DNA of 64,000 nucleotides from Calothrix sp. NIES-2098 (lineage in GTDB: Bacteria > Cyanobacteriota > Cyanobacteriia > Cyanobacteriales > Nostocaceae), in the NCBI GenBank assembly GCA_002368175.1, contig AP018172.1, forward strand, positions 8,063,001 to 8,127,000, in the 5' to 3' direction. Each line of letters begins with the position of its first letter. The stretch's first letter is position 1. Position numbers and translations under genes: made by a program. Of this stretch, positions 35,577 through 44,657 are shown in pieces. The notes under the pieces were generated by a model. That model saw nothing but the letters and a program-made list of their open reading frames with translations, had not been told where the DNA came from and made no database searches.

Positions 35577-36644
35577 ATGCTTACATTAAATAACCGCCCT
35601 GTCATCTGTACTTTATTCTTAGGAATTCTACTTAGCCTTACTAGCTGTGCTAGCAAGAATTTCACAGCAGCTAAAGCTGAAATTACTGCTCAAAAATCTT
35701 CTATTGTCCAGCGCAAAGTAATCGATTTAACTCCCAAAATTAAGCTTGCTGAAGAACCGCAGTGGTCGCCAGATGGCAAGCAAATTGCTTTTATGAGCTT
35801 GGACAATCCTGGTAATGAAGAAATTTATGTGATGAATGCTGATGGTTCAAATTTAAAGAATCTTACCAAAAATAAAATCAAGGATCGCTCTCCTGTTTGG
35901 TCGCCAGATAGTAAGAAAATTGCTTTTCTTTCGGGACGTGATGGCAATCCTGAAGTTTATGTGATGAATGCTGATGGTTCTAGACAAACCAATTTAACTA
36001 AAAATCCTGCTGGTGATTATCCTTATGTTTGGTCGCCAGATGGCAAAAAAATTGCCTTTGGTTCTCGTCGGGAAAATAATGATTATGAAATATACGCGAT
36101 CGATTCTGATGGCTCTAATATTAAGAGAATCACCAAAAATCCTGGTTATGATTCTGTGCTTTCTTGGTCGCCAGATGGTAAAAAAATTGCCTTTCTTTCT
36201 GGACGTGATGGGAACGAAGAAATCTATGTGATGAATGCTGATGCTTCTAACCAAACTCGATTAACTAAAGATCCAAATAATAATGCAGGCGCAGTTTGGT
36301 CTCCAGATAGTAAGAAGATTGCTTATCATTCTAGTCCTGAACCTTTCAATAACAATGGTTACATTTATGTAATTAATGCTGATGGTTCTGGTAACACTCA
36401 GCTGACAAATAAAGGGATCTCTCAAAACCCAGCTTGGTCTCCCGATGGTAAACGAATTGTCTTTGAATCTAATCGGGATGAGAATTCAGATATTTATGTA
36501 ATGAACGCTGATGGTTCTAGTGAAATTAGATTAACTACCAATAAAAGTAGAGATTCACGTCCAGTTTGGTCGCCTGATGGTAAACAAATAGCTTATGAGT
36601 GCTTTCAAAATGGACAATCGCATATTTGTCGGCTGAAAATCTAA
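35577..36644 (+). CDS. TolB-like PD40 beta-propeller lipoprotein
   Basis: A 355-residue protein. A lipoprotein signal peptide (VICTLFLGILLSLTSC, lipobox LTSC with Cys at about residue 24) is followed by seven PD40/TolB-type repeats with WSPDG(K/S)KIAF and IYVMNADGSN cores, about 41-45 residues each, enough for one closed propeller. Such proteins bind peptides or proteins in the periplasm; this one lacks the TolB N-terminal domain and no Pal or TolA genes are nearby, so it is probably not TolB itself. The repeats are very alike at DNA level. A bidirectional hairpin follows. Confidence 0.85.
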   Translation: MLTLNNRPVICTLFLGILLSLTSCASKNFTAAKAEITAQKSSIVQRKVIDLTPKIKLAEEPQWSPDGKQIAFMSLDNPGNEEIYVMNADGSNLKNLTKNKIKDRSPVWSPDSKKIAFLSGRDGNPEVYVMNADGSRQTNLTKNPAGDYPYVWSPDGKKIAFGSRRENNDYEIYAIDSDGSNIKRITKNPGYDSVLSWSPDGKKIAFLSGRDGNEEIYVMNADASNQTRLTKDPNNNAGAVWSPDSKKIAYHSSPEPFNNNGYIYVINADGSGNTQLTNKGISQNPAWSPDGKRIVFESNRDENSDIYVMNADGSSEIRLTTNKSRDSRPVWSPDGKQIAYECFQNGQSHICRLKI

Positions 36645-36664
36645 GTTTTTTACGCAAAAAGTTT

Positions 36665-36697
36665 AGATTCCCGACTTTTTAGAAAAGTCGGGAATCT
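36665..36697. terminator. Bidirectional terminator between convergent genes
   Basis: AGATTCCCGACTTTT (36665-36679) pairs perfectly with AAAAGTCGGGAATCT (36683-36697) around TAG, a 15-bp stem with A/T tails on both sides. It separates the TolB-like gene from the convergent membrane protein gene. Confidence 0.75.
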
Positions 36698-36735
36698 TAC
36701 AGTCAATCAAAGTAATAAAGCAATAGCCACTTCTG

Positions 36736-37089
36736 CTAGATTTCATCTGAGGGACGCAGTAACCTGTAGTCTTTAGTCAATTTTGTCAGGCGCTCAATTT
36801 TTTTATTCGCATCCCTAGACAGTGGAATATACAATCCTGTAGAGATTAATCCTGTGACAGCTGTCACATTTGCTTGAGTTGCATTGTCAAAAAGCATCAG
36901 GAACGCTGCTAATAAACTCATCACAATCGAAGCTGCGATCGCAACACAAGATAAAATGTAGCTCAAACGAGCTTGGTAGCAATGTTCGTGATAGGTTTTC
37001 CATTCCATCTCGTCGTAGGAATTGGGTTTGGCAGCGTTGGCACGAGAATTATTTTTGCGGGAGCCGGTTTTTGGGTTAATGTTTGTCAT
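36736..37089 (-). CDS. Two-helix membrane protein resembling TRADD-N-associated membrane domain
   Basis: A 117-residue protein. A basic, Asn-rich N terminus (NPKTGSRKNNSRANAAKPNS) precedes a helix EMEWKTYHEHCYQARLSYILS, two membrane helices (about 48-70, VAIAASIVMSLLAAFLMLF, and 78-92, VTAVTGLISTGLYI), and a cytoplasmic tail DANKKIERLTKLTKDYRLL. The layout YHxxxxxQAxxS followed by two helices matches, from memory, the TRADD-N-associated two-helix membrane domain described in bacterial death-signalling proteins, often seen in cyanobacteria. Here there is no fused TRADD-N domain. It could be a membrane effector or a signalling partner; function is unproven. Confidence 0.55.
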   Translation of the reverse strand: MTNINPKTGSRKNNSRANAAKPNSYDEMEWKTYHEHCYQARLSYILSCVAIAASIVMSLLAAFLMLFDNATQANVTAVTGLISTGLYIPLSRDANKKIERLTKLTKDYRLLRPSDEI

Positions 37090-37315
37090 AAACTGAAAGT
37101 AAGAGTGTAATACGACTTGCCAAGAGTTGTGTAACTGCGATCGCTACCTGTTTGGAAGGTGAGAGAACCAAGCGGGTAGCGTTAAAAATATTGATTCCTG
37201 CTTTCTGTAGGCTTTAGAAATAATGCTTCCCTCCCTAGCAGTGAGATTTTCTTTAGGAGGAAAGCATATTTATTTCCCAACCAGAAATGGCAGTGTAATC
37301 TAGATATCTGTTAGT

Positions 37316-37552
37316 TTATTTTTGAACTACAGACTCTACGATCATTGCTGCGGCGAACAAGCCTAGTAAGATGAGTGCTAATCGCCCTAACCATTGTCCA
37401 ATCAAAGGTAGCAGCATCATAATCAGATGGGATGCTCCAAAACTAGTGGACATTACCAAAGCGATCGCCAAGCCTGATATAAACAGTAAAAGGTACTTCA
37501 AAATTCTTGAAGCTAACCGAAATAAGAAATTATTATTCTCTTGAGTTTTCAT
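37316..37552 (-). CDS. Small two-helix membrane protein
   Basis: A 78-residue protein, MKTQENNNFLFRLASRILKYLLLFISGLAIALVM..., with two hydrophobic segments (about 17-37 and 45-72) and a short charged N terminus. The ATG at 37552 follows GGAG by 8 bases; the frame also opens from a TTG at 37570. No family recognised. It lies in an accessory stretch with other small genes on the minus strand (36736, 37759). Confidence 0.55.
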   Translation of the reverse strand: MKTQENNNFLFRLASRILKYLLLFISGLAIALVMSTSFGASHLIMMLLPLIGQWLGRLALILLGLFAAAMIVESVVQK

Positions 37553-37758
37553 AGCTTTTACTCCAATCAATTACTGCTTTTACCGAGAACATAGCCCTAA
37601 AAAATCAGACAGAAAAAGTTAATTAACTAACTTTTCCTGCCTTGTAAAAAATCACAATTTATCAGGGCTAGGGATAAAAAATTGCTGAGTTTTTTTCTCG
37701 ATCTTTCCCTTGGCTAATCATCACAACTATGCCTCATTCTTTTAGGAAAGACAGATAA

Positions 37759-38046
37759 TTATTCAATTGTGAAGTGATTATTCAATTGTGTGAATATTTC
37801 ATATTCAGTTGTGCCGTGACTCGATTCTTCCTCCTCTCTCCACCAATTTTGTAAATCCTCTTTACTGATGACAAATCGATAATGGGTAGAACCCATAATG
37901 GTCACTGCTATTAGATCGCGTTTGATTCGTTCGCTTTTGATTTCTATGTGACCGTAGCCAGTGTCATGCCAACAACTAAGAAGAATTACCAGCAGCCGAG
38001 TCACTATTTTGTCAACTTCGTTCGCTTGGCTAGTTTCTCCGGGCAT
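37759..38046 (-). CDS. Small hypothetical protein
   Basis: A 95-residue soluble protein, MPGETSQANEVDKIVTRLLVILLSCWHDTGYGHIEIKSERI..., with a likely alpha/beta fold: a helix, then IEIKSERIKRDLIAVTIMGSTHYRFVI strands, then a helix KEDLQNWWREEEES. No named family recognised. It starts at an ATG and is divergent from the NB-ARC/WD40 gene 390 bases away. An overlapping plus-strand frame (37948-38229) is judged a shadow. Confidence 0.5.
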   Translation of the reverse strand: MPGETSQANEVDKIVTRLLVILLSCWHDTGYGHIEIKSERIKRDLIAVTIMGSTHYRFVISKEDLQNWWREEEESSHGTTEYEIFTQLNNHFTIE

Positions 38047-38437
38047 AGTATGGAACCTTATGGTAAGCCAGTGCTAGACCCTCAATCAGAAATTAAAAAT
38101 GTGTCAAGCGTTCAATTAAAGAAGGCTGTCACTTTTGTGAGTGAGAATCTGCCGGGGTATTTGCTTTACTTAACTTTGCGGAAAAAATTTAATTATCTTT
38201 TCCCTACAACTAAGTGTCGTATTGTGTGACAATCATCTCATGGGTATTTCTCAGATGTCAAGTAGGAATACCATAGAAATTTTACTTGTACTCTGCCAAT
38301 TTCCCGGCAATTAATTTAGTATCAAAAAAAGAAAAATCAAAATCTCCGTATAAGTGACAGGTGTCACAAACCTATTTTAAGCTGTAAGCTATTGTCAGTC
38401 ACGAAATCCTACGTTGGGTGTCAAGCCACCAAACCAG
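38047..38437. other. Upstream region of the NB-ARC/WD40 gene
   Basis: About 390 bases without a supported gene. It includes GTGACAGGTGTCAC at 38355-38368, a perfect 14-base palindrome about 70 bases before the NB-ARC/WD40 start, which could be an operator. Confidence 0.4.
38355..38368. promoter_or_regulatory. Palindrome GTGACAGGTGTCAC, possible operator
   Basis: GTGACA GG TGTCAC reads the same on both strands except for the central dinucleotide. It lies 70 bases before the start of a protein that itself begins with an HTH domain, so autoregulation is possible. Inference only. Confidence 0.35.
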
Positions 38438-41400
38438 ATGAATCAACAACAGTTGAACGAAACCTTTGATAAACTAACGCCACGACGCCAAGAGGTATTG
38501 CGTCTAGTCTTGGCTGGGGAGTTAGACGATGATGCGATCGCCCAAGTTCTAGACATTAAGCCAGCAACAGTCAGAAAATACTTAGAAAGGCTCTACCGTG
38601 CGTTTGAAGTCAGTAAAAAATCTGAGTTAGTAACTTTGTTTGCTAAACACAAACCAGAATTTATCAGTGAAACTAACAATACAGAACCAGTAACCCAGAT
38701 AACAAACACCGAGAGCAAACAGGATTTAGGAGAAGCACCCGATACTGTCACATTTTACGGACGCACCCAGGAATTAGAAACTCTCAGACAATGGATAATC
38801 AACGAGCATTGTCGGATGATTGCGTTGCTGGGAATGGGTGGACTGGGAAAAACCGCTTTATCTGTAAAATTAGCCCAGACATTAAAGTCAGAGTTTGATT
38901 ACATTATCTGGCGCAGTCTGCGAGAGACGCCTAAGCTGAGTACGCTACTCGATAGCATAATTAAATTCTTATCCAATCAAGAAGAAATCAATACGACAGG
39001 CGATGTGAATGTCAAAATCACCCGTCTGCTGGAACATTTGCGGGCTGACCGTTGTTTATTAATATTAGATAATTTTGAATCAATTCTGGTCGATGGAACT
39101 CATCAAGAACATTACCATGATGAATACCAAGAATATAGTAACTTAATTCAACGGATTGGCGAGTTACATCATCAAAGTTGTTTAGTGTTAACCAGTCGCA
39201 TCAAACCTCAAGAAATAGCCGTTCAAGAAGGCGAGAATTTACCAATTCGTTCTTTGTCGCTGCAAGGCTTAAATAATTTAGAAGCTATGAAAGTCTTGGA
39301 AGATAAAAGACTTTTTGGTACATATGCAGAAATGCAAAAATTAATCGGATTATATAGTGGTAATCCCTTAGCTTTAAAAATAGTTTCTACTTTTATTCAA
39401 GATTTATTTAGCGGTAACGTTTCGGAATTTTTATCCCAAGAAATTGCTCTGACACCTTTCGTTGGCATAGAAACTTTATTAGATAAGCAATTCGATCGTT
39501 TGGCAGAATTAGAAAAACAAATTATGTACTGGTTAGCAATTAATCGCGAACCAGTCTCAGTCAATGAATTATTTGAAGATATTGCCGAGAAACCGATATA
39601 TTTGGATGTCATTAATGCTTTAGAAAACCTGAAACGCTGTTCGCTTATCGAAGCTATTGACGGCAGATTCACTCTGCAAAATGTCGTGATGGAATACATG
39701 ACTGGTATTCTAGTACGACAGGTGACTGAAGAATTAAACTCGGCAAAATTTCACATTTTTAATCAATACGCTTTAATTAAAGCCACTGCTAAAGATTACG
39801 TCAGGAGTTGCCAAACACAATTAATCTTAAAACCCATTGCCAAAAATATTAGCGATATAGAGAAACAATTAGTTAAATTCCTAGAAAAAGACAATAAGAC
39901 AATTAGGAGTTTAACTAAAGGTTATGCAGTAGGCAATATCTTAAATTTATTACGTTATTACAACTACAATTTATCTGGACTCGATTTGTCATATTTAACG
40001 GTATGGCAAGCATATCTACGAGGTGCAGATTTACGCAATGTGAAATTTATTGGTGCAGATTTAAACAAATCTCGATTTACAGAAGCTTTTGGGATTGTGT
40101 TGGCGGTAGCATATAACCCTAAAAAATCGATAATTGCTTTGGGCGATACTAAAAGTAAAATTCGGCTTCGAGATGCCAATGGTCATCAACTGCTAACTTT
40201 AGAAGGGCATACAAATTGGATTAGATCGGTAGCTTTTAGCCCTGATGGGGAAATTTTAGTTAGCGGTAGCGATGACAAAACCCTGATGTTATGGAACACC
40301 AAAACTGGTCAATGTTTAAAAATATTAGAGGGACATACAGAAAGAGTTTGGTCAGTTGCATTTAGCCCTGATGGTAAAACTGTAGCTAGTAGTAGCGAAG
40401 ATAAAACAGTTAGATTATGGAATGCTCATACTGGTGAATGTTGGAATATTCTCCAAAAACATACTCATTGGGTGCGGGGAGTTGCTTTTAGTCCTGATGG
40501 CAAAATTTTAGCTAGTGGTAGTAGTGACAGGACAGTAATTTTATGGGATGCGCATACGGGAAAATATCTAAAAACTCTAGAAGGACAACATACAGGACGA
40601 GTACGTACAGTTGCCTTTAGTGCTGATGGTAAGATTTTAGCTAGTGGTAGCGATGACCATACAATTAGACTGTGGGATATTCGTAGCGGTAACTATCTCA
40701 CAACATTGCAAGGACATACCCAAAGAGTGCGATCGCTAGCTTTTAGCCCCGAACCCAATTCTCGCATTTTGGCTAGTGCCAGTGAAGACCATAAAGTAAT
40801 TTTGTGGGATATTTACAACAACAGACGCCACCGGACTTTATCAGAACACACAGAAAAAGTTTGGTCTGTAACTTTTACCGATCCTGAAGGTAAAACTTTA
40901 ATTAGTAGTAGCGATGACAAAACTGTGAAAATTTGGGATGCTCACACAGGTGAATGTCTTAAAACTCTTCAAGGTTACACAGATTGGGCTTGGTCTTTAG
41001 TTTTTCATCCCAGTAGTCACATCTTAATTAGTGGTAATGACGATAAAACCATTAAACTCTGGAACTTAGATACTGGTGAACCTAAATCCTTAGCAGGGCA
41101 TACCAATAGAATCCGCGCCGTAGCATTAAGTCCTGACAGTAGCATAATTGCCAGTGGTAGCGACGACCAAACCATCAGATTGTGGGATGCTCAAACTGGT
41201 CAACACCGCAAAACTTTAGTAGATCATTGCGATCGCATTTTGACAGTAGCTTTTAGTCCCGATGGTCGTTATTTAGCCAGTGGTGGCGATGACAAAATCT
41301 TAAGAATCTGGAATATTCATACAGGTGAATACCGCCAAACTCAAGAGAATCATAAAAACTGGCTTTGGTCTGTAACTTTTAGTCCAGATAGCAGCATCTT

Positions 41401-41956
41401 AGCTAGTGGTAGCGAAGATTGCACGATCAAATTGTGGGACGTAGATACAGGTAAATGCCTAAATACTCTCTCTGGGCATAATGGATGGGTGCGGTCTGTG
41501 CGTTTTAGCCCCGACGGTAATACCCTAGTTAGTGGTAGTGAAGACCACACCGTAAAGCTCTGGGATATAACTACAGGTAAGTGTATCCATACCTTGGAAG
41601 GACAAACTGGTTGGGTGCGGACTGTGGCTTTTAGTCCTCAAGGTCGTTTTGTCGCGAGTGCAGGAGGAAACCCAATCGTGGAAATTTGGGATATCAAAAC
41701 CGCCAAACTCTACCAAACTTTGACCGGACATCAAGAAAGAATCTGGTCTGTTATCTTTAGTGCTGATGGTCAAACTCTTGCTAGTAGTAGCGAAGATGGC
41801 ACGATTATGCTTTGGCACGCCGAAACCGGAGAGTTGAAGAAAGAACTGAAATCTCCCCGACTTTATGAAGGTATGGATATAACAGATGTGGTGAATCTCA
41901 CAGAAGCCCAAATCAAAACTTTAAAAACCTTAGGAGCAAAGAAAAACAATGAGTAG
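38438..41956 (+). CDS. HTH/NB-ARC/WD40-repeat STAND protein
   Basis: About 1172 residues. Residues 8-65 form a LuxR/GerE-like HTH (LTPRRQEVLRLVLAGELDDDAIAQVL). An NB-ARC ATPase follows, with P-loop GMGGLGKTA (132-140), Walker B LLILDNFE (207-214) and a GNPLALKI motif. After a helical arm and a short pentapeptide-like stretch (LRGADLRNVKFIGADLNKS), the C-terminal half (about 550-1140) holds 14 WD40 repeats, the first degenerate, enough for two seven-blade propellers. STAND proteins are ATP-dependent switches that oligomerise on ligand binding; in bacteria many act in immunity or transcription control. I chose the ATG at 38438; a TTG at 38414 is in frame. Its last codons overlap the next gene by 8 bases. 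Confidence 0.92.
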   Translation: MNQQQLNETFDKLTPRRQEVLRLVLAGELDDDAIAQVLDIKPATVRKYLERLYRAFEVSKKSELVTLFAKHKPEFISETNNTEPVTQITNTESKQDLGEAPDTVTFYGRTQELETLRQWIINEHCRMIALLGMGGLGKTALSVKLAQTLKSEFDYIIWRSLRETPKLSTLLDSIIKFLSNQEEINTTGDVNVKITRLLEHLRADRCLLILDNFESILVDGTHQEHYHDEYQEYSNLIQRIGELHHQSCLVLTSRIKPQEIAVQEGENLPIRSLSLQGLNNLEAMKVLEDKRLFGTYAEMQKLIGLYSGNPLALKIVSTFIQDLFSGNVSEFLSQEIALTPFVGIETLLDKQFDRLAELEKQIMYWLAINREPVSVNELFEDIAEKPIYLDVINALENLKRCSLIEAIDGRFTLQNVVMEYMTGILVRQVTEELNSAKFHIFNQYALIKATAKDYVRSCQTQLILKPIAKNISDIEKQLVKFLEKDNKTIRSLTKGYAVGNILNLLRYYNYNLSGLDLSYLTVWQAYLRGADLRNVKFIGADLNKSRFTEAFGIVLAVAYNPKKSIIALGDTKSKIRLRDANGHQLLTLEGHTNWIRSVAFSPDGEILVSGSDDKTLMLWNTKTGQCLKILEGHTERVWSVAFSPDGKTVASSSEDKTVRLWNAHTGECWNILQKHTHWVRGVAFSPDGKILASGSSDRTVILWDAHTGKYLKTLEGQHTGRVRTVAFSADGKILASGSDDHTIRLWDIRSGNYLTTLQGHTQRVRSLAFSPEPNSRILASASEDHKVILWDIYNNRRHRTLSEHTEKVWSVTFTDPEGKTLISSSDDKTVKIWDAHTGECLKTLQGYTDWAWSLVFHPSSHILISGNDDKTIKLWNLDTGEPKSLAGHTNRIRAVALSPDSSIIASGSDDQTIRLWDAQTGQHRKTLVDHCDRILTVAFSPDGRYLASGGDDKILRIWNIHTGEYRQTQENHKNWLWSVTFSPDSSILASGSEDCTIKLWDVDTGKCLNTLSGHNGWVRSVRFSPDGNTLVSGSEDHTVKLWDITTGKCIHTLEGQTGWVRTVAFSPQGRFVASAGGNPIVEIWDIKTAKLYQTLTGHQERIWSVIFSADGQTLASSSEDGTIMLWHAETGELKKELKSPRLYEGMDITDVVNLTEAQIKTLKTLGAKKNNE

Positions 41957-42695
41957 AAAATCGCGAAATGCTTTGATTGGGATTACAACTTATGGACGCA
42001 AAGACGCAATACCATTTTCTTTGCCAAGTGCTTACATTGATGCTGTCCGCGCCGCAGGTGGTACTCCCATATTATTACCGCCAGGAGAAACTGAGCCGGC
42101 AAGGCTTTTAGAACCGCTAGATGGATTGATCATCTCCGGTGGTGGAGATATTCATCCTGTTTGGTATAACGGTTGCGACCACCCTAGCATTTATTCTGTA
42201 GATGGCGATCGCGATGCTTTTGAACTGCAACTAGCTAAGTTTGCCCTTGAGCATCATTTACCTGTATTTGGTATCTGTCGGGGTTTGCAAATTCTCATCG
42301 TCGCTTCTGGCGGAACTCTCATTCCCCACGTCCCAGAAGTATACGGTAATTCAGTATTGCATCGTCTAGATCCCGAACCAGGAAGGCGCTTACCAACAGA
42401 ACACATGGTGAAAATCAATGCCGCCAGCCGTTTAGCTGACTGCGTACAAAATACTCAAATTTCTGTAGTTTCTTGGCATCACCAAGCAGTACACCAAGTA
42501 CCATCTGGATGGCGTGTTGTTGCCCATGCTTTAGAAGATGAAGTCATTGAAGCTGTGGAACACGAGCATCATCCTTGGGCTATAGGCGTACAATGGCATC
42601 CAGAACTTTCAGCTGCTAACGATCCCAATCATCAAAGAATTTTTCAGGCTTTTGTTCAAGCAACATATACTAAACAAAGTTTACTAACAGCTTGA
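41949..42695 (+). CDS. Class I glutamine amidotransferase-like (peptidase C26, PuuD-like)
   Basis: A 248-residue protein. FGICRGLQILIVASGG carries the nucleophile cysteine (about residue 112), GVQWHPELS has the catalytic His and Glu, and SWHHQAVHQ is the usual C26 strand. PuuD-like enzymes cleave gamma-glutamyl bonds, e.g. gamma-glutamyl-GABA. Its ATG overlaps the last 8 bases of the NB-ARC/WD40 gene in a different frame, so the two are translationally coupled. That coupling is odd for a metabolic enzyme. No other putrescine genes are nearby, so substrate is open. Confidence 0.88.
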   Translation: MSRKSRNALIGITTYGRKDAIPFSLPSAYIDAVRAAGGTPILLPPGETEPARLLEPLDGLIISGGGDIHPVWYNGCDHPSIYSVDGDRDAFELQLAKFALEHHLPVFGICRGLQILIVASGGTLIPHVPEVYGNSVLHRLDPEPGRRLPTEHMVKINAASRLADCVQNTQISVVSWHHQAVHQVPSGWRVVAHALEDEVIEAVEHEHHPWAIGVQWHPELSAANDPNHQRIFQAFVQATYTKQSLLTA

Positions 42696-42779
42696 ATTAA
42701 CATTAAATGCTTGCTTTATTAATATTCTGCATTTGTAATCATTTTAATCTTTGTGTCTTTGTGCCTTTGTGATAGAAAT

Positions 42780-42830
42780 TTTGAACCACAGAGACACTGA
42801 GACACTGAGACACAGAGACAAGACCTGAAA
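42780..42830. repeat. Short tandem repeat (GAGACACTGAGACACAGAGACA)
   Basis: About 40 bases of CACAGAGACACTGAGACACTGAG units between convergent genes. A common simple repeat in Nostoc-like intergenic DNA. Confidence 0.6.
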
Positions 42831-42845
42831 TTTTTACGAGTCAAC

Positions 42846-43565
42846 TTACTTCTCTTGTAATAATTCTTCTAATCCCGACCAAAATTTATCTAATTCAATA
42901 GCCATCATTTTTGCGCCTGCGATTGTTGGTTCCAGTAATCTTGGTGAATTATGCAGAATTATATTTGTTAATTCTTTTGCTTCCTCGGCGTGTCTTTCTT
43001 CCACACCCTGCTCAAAACATTCAGCAAAGTATTGCTCTTGTTGAATAAAGGGAAAACAATTTGCCAGGGAATTCATTAATGCTTGCATCCAATCATGAGC
43101 AAACATTTCAATTACGCACCAAGGCCCTAAAGACTGAGGATAAATCTTCTCAACTAAAGATACAAAATTAGCAGTGGTAGGGTCGAGGATTTTTTGTAAT
43201 TCATCCAGACTGCCAAATTCTTCATCTTGGATAATAAATTTTGCTCCCATATTCGCAAAAGCTCGACTGAGTTGATAGTGATGAGTATCACCACCTTGTA
43301 AGCTATCATCATCACTAATAATTCTGAGCTTTCGCACTCGTAATGCTGGGCTATCAAGATAAGGTACAAAGTACACCATCACACGAGTTGCATGGCAAGC
43401 AGCTTGGTATCTTAAGTAGATTTGTCCTAGTAAATCTGGAGAACAAAGTTTTTCTGGTGGCGATAGAGCTAAACGCGAGAAAAAGGAATGTTTTGATGGT
43501 AGATATTTATCATAGATATCATCTAAAACTTCCTGAAATACCTGTTCAGCATTTTGAGTTTGCAT
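42846..43565 (-). CDS. Heme-oxygenase-like fold protein (iron-containing redox enzyme type)
   Basis: A 239-residue all-helical protein. LLGQIYLRYQAACHATRVMVYFVPYLDSP, DDDSLQGGDTHHYQLSRAFANMG, LGPWCVIEMFAHDWMQALM and the EERHAEEAKELTN segment place Glu/His/Asp residues on successive helices, as in heme-oxygenase-like di-iron oxidases and TenA-like proteins. Family members act on small molecules or amino acids. No partner genes are adjacent; it converges with the C26 gene. Assignment of metal ligands is inferred. Confidence 0.6.
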   Translation of the reverse strand: MQTQNAEQVFQEVLDDIYDKYLPSKHSFFSRLALSPPEKLCSPDLLGQIYLRYQAACHATRVMVYFVPYLDSPALRVRKLRIISDDDSLQGGDTHHYQLSRAFANMGAKFIIQDEEFGSLDELQKILDPTTANFVSLVEKIYPQSLGPWCVIEMFAHDWMQALMNSLANCFPFIQQEQYFAECFEQGVEERHAEEAKELTNIILHNSPRLLEPTIAGAKMMAIELDKFWSGLEELLQEK

Positions 43566-43913
43566 AAGTAATAAAAATAATAGGAAAGTCTATGCCATAG
43601 ATTCTACAAAAAATAATATTTGTTAGGATGTTAATTTATAATTTTTCATGATATTCTTATTTTCAATTTTTATTTATAGAAAATATTTTCATAATAGTTA
43701 CATCAAAGATTTTTGTTGAAAATATCCAAAAGCTTAAACTTATATTGCGAGCAAATAGTAATAAAGATAAAGCTGAAAAGATCGAGAACTTTGCCATTTT
43801 TTGGACTTGAAAAAGCGTTTCCCTCAGGCATCGCCTTCCTGTCTGCTGCCACCCAAAGTCCCAAACTAAGCTAAAATTCAAGCATAGTAAGCATTTCTTG
43901 CTCATAATGCCCC
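43566..43913. other. Gap before ccdA, no gene supported
   Basis: About 350 bases, very AT-rich in the first half. A minus-strand 80-codon frame at 43663-43905 is hydrophobic but has no ribosome site or recognisable content and I treat it as chance. The ccdA promoter should lie here. Confidence 0.4.
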
Positions 43914-44654
43914 ATGCTTGAGACTTTGCAAATCCAACTTTACAAACTAGAACAATTTGCCAATGCCCTTGTCTCTAATCAACTGGGACACCTCAGCGTG
44001 GTGAGTATTGGCATTATTTTCGTGGCTGGTCTTCTTACCAGCCTGACGCCTTGTATGCTGTCTATGCTGCCTATTACCATTGGTTATATCGGCGGCTATG
44101 AAGCAAAAAGCCGTCTGCAAGCAGCAGCCCAATCTACCTGGTTCGCGCTGGGATTAGCAACCACACTCGCAGGATTGGGAATAATCGCAGCTTTTGTGGG
44201 CAAAGTTTACGGCCAAGTGGGAATGGGTTTACCGATTATTGTCAGCATTATCGCCATTCTTATGGGGCTGAACTTACTGGAAGCCTTACCTCTACAATTT
44301 CCTTCCTTGGGCGAAACGAATTGGATTTCGCAAGATTTACCGCCTGGAGTGCGTTCTTACTCTATTGGCTTGACTTTCGGTTTAGTGGCGTCACCTTGTA
44401 GTACCCCAGTTTTAGCTAGCTTGCTGGGTTGGGTGGCGAATACCCAAGACTTAATTTTAGGCGCTGCGTTGCTTATTACTTACACAGCAGGCTATGTAGC
44501 CCCCTTGATTTTGGCAGGTACTTTTACGGCTGCAATTAAAAAGCTGTTGGAATTGCGTCGCTGGTCTGGTTGGATTAACCCAGTTAGCGGTGTGTTATTG
44601 GTAGGCTTTGGTGTGTTTTCTTTAATTTCGCGGATTCCCTTTGGAAGTTTTTAA
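43914..44654 (+). CDS. ccdA: Cytochrome c biogenesis protein CcdA
   Basis: A 246-residue polytopic membrane protein with six helices that carries reducing equivalents from cytoplasmic thioredoxin across the membrane for apocytochrome c haem ligation. The two redox cysteines are in LTSLTPCMLSMLPI (about residue 47) and LVASPCSTPVLASLLG (about 162). It is followed after 3 bases by ccs1/resB, its usual partner in the system II pathway, so the two are co-transcribed and needed for cytochrome f and c6. Confidence 0.95.
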   Translation: MLETLQIQLYKLEQFANALVSNQLGHLSVVSIGIIFVAGLLTSLTPCMLSMLPITIGYIGGYEAKSRLQAAAQSTWFALGLATTLAGLGIIAAFVGKVYGQVGMGLPIIVSIIAILMGLNLLEALPLQFPSLGETNWISQDLPPGVRSYSIGLTFGLVASPCSTPVLASLLGWVANTQDLILGAALLITYTAGYVAPLILAGTFTAAIKKLLELRRWSGWINPVSGVLLVGFGVFSLISRIPFGSF

Positions 44655-44657
44655 GCA

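Noticed and set aside
35577..36644. Calling the propeller lipoprotein TolB
   Set aside because: It lacks the TolB N-terminal domain and no tol-pal genes are close; only the propeller repeats are shared.
37948..38229. 93-codon plus-strand frame overlapping the small minus-strand gene at 37759-38046
   Set aside because: It overlaps a minus-strand frame with a better start and has no recognisable content; at most one of the two is real.
43663..43905. 80-codon minus-strand open frame before ccdA
   Set aside because: No ribosome site or known domain; low-complexity AT-rich sequence gives such frames by chance.
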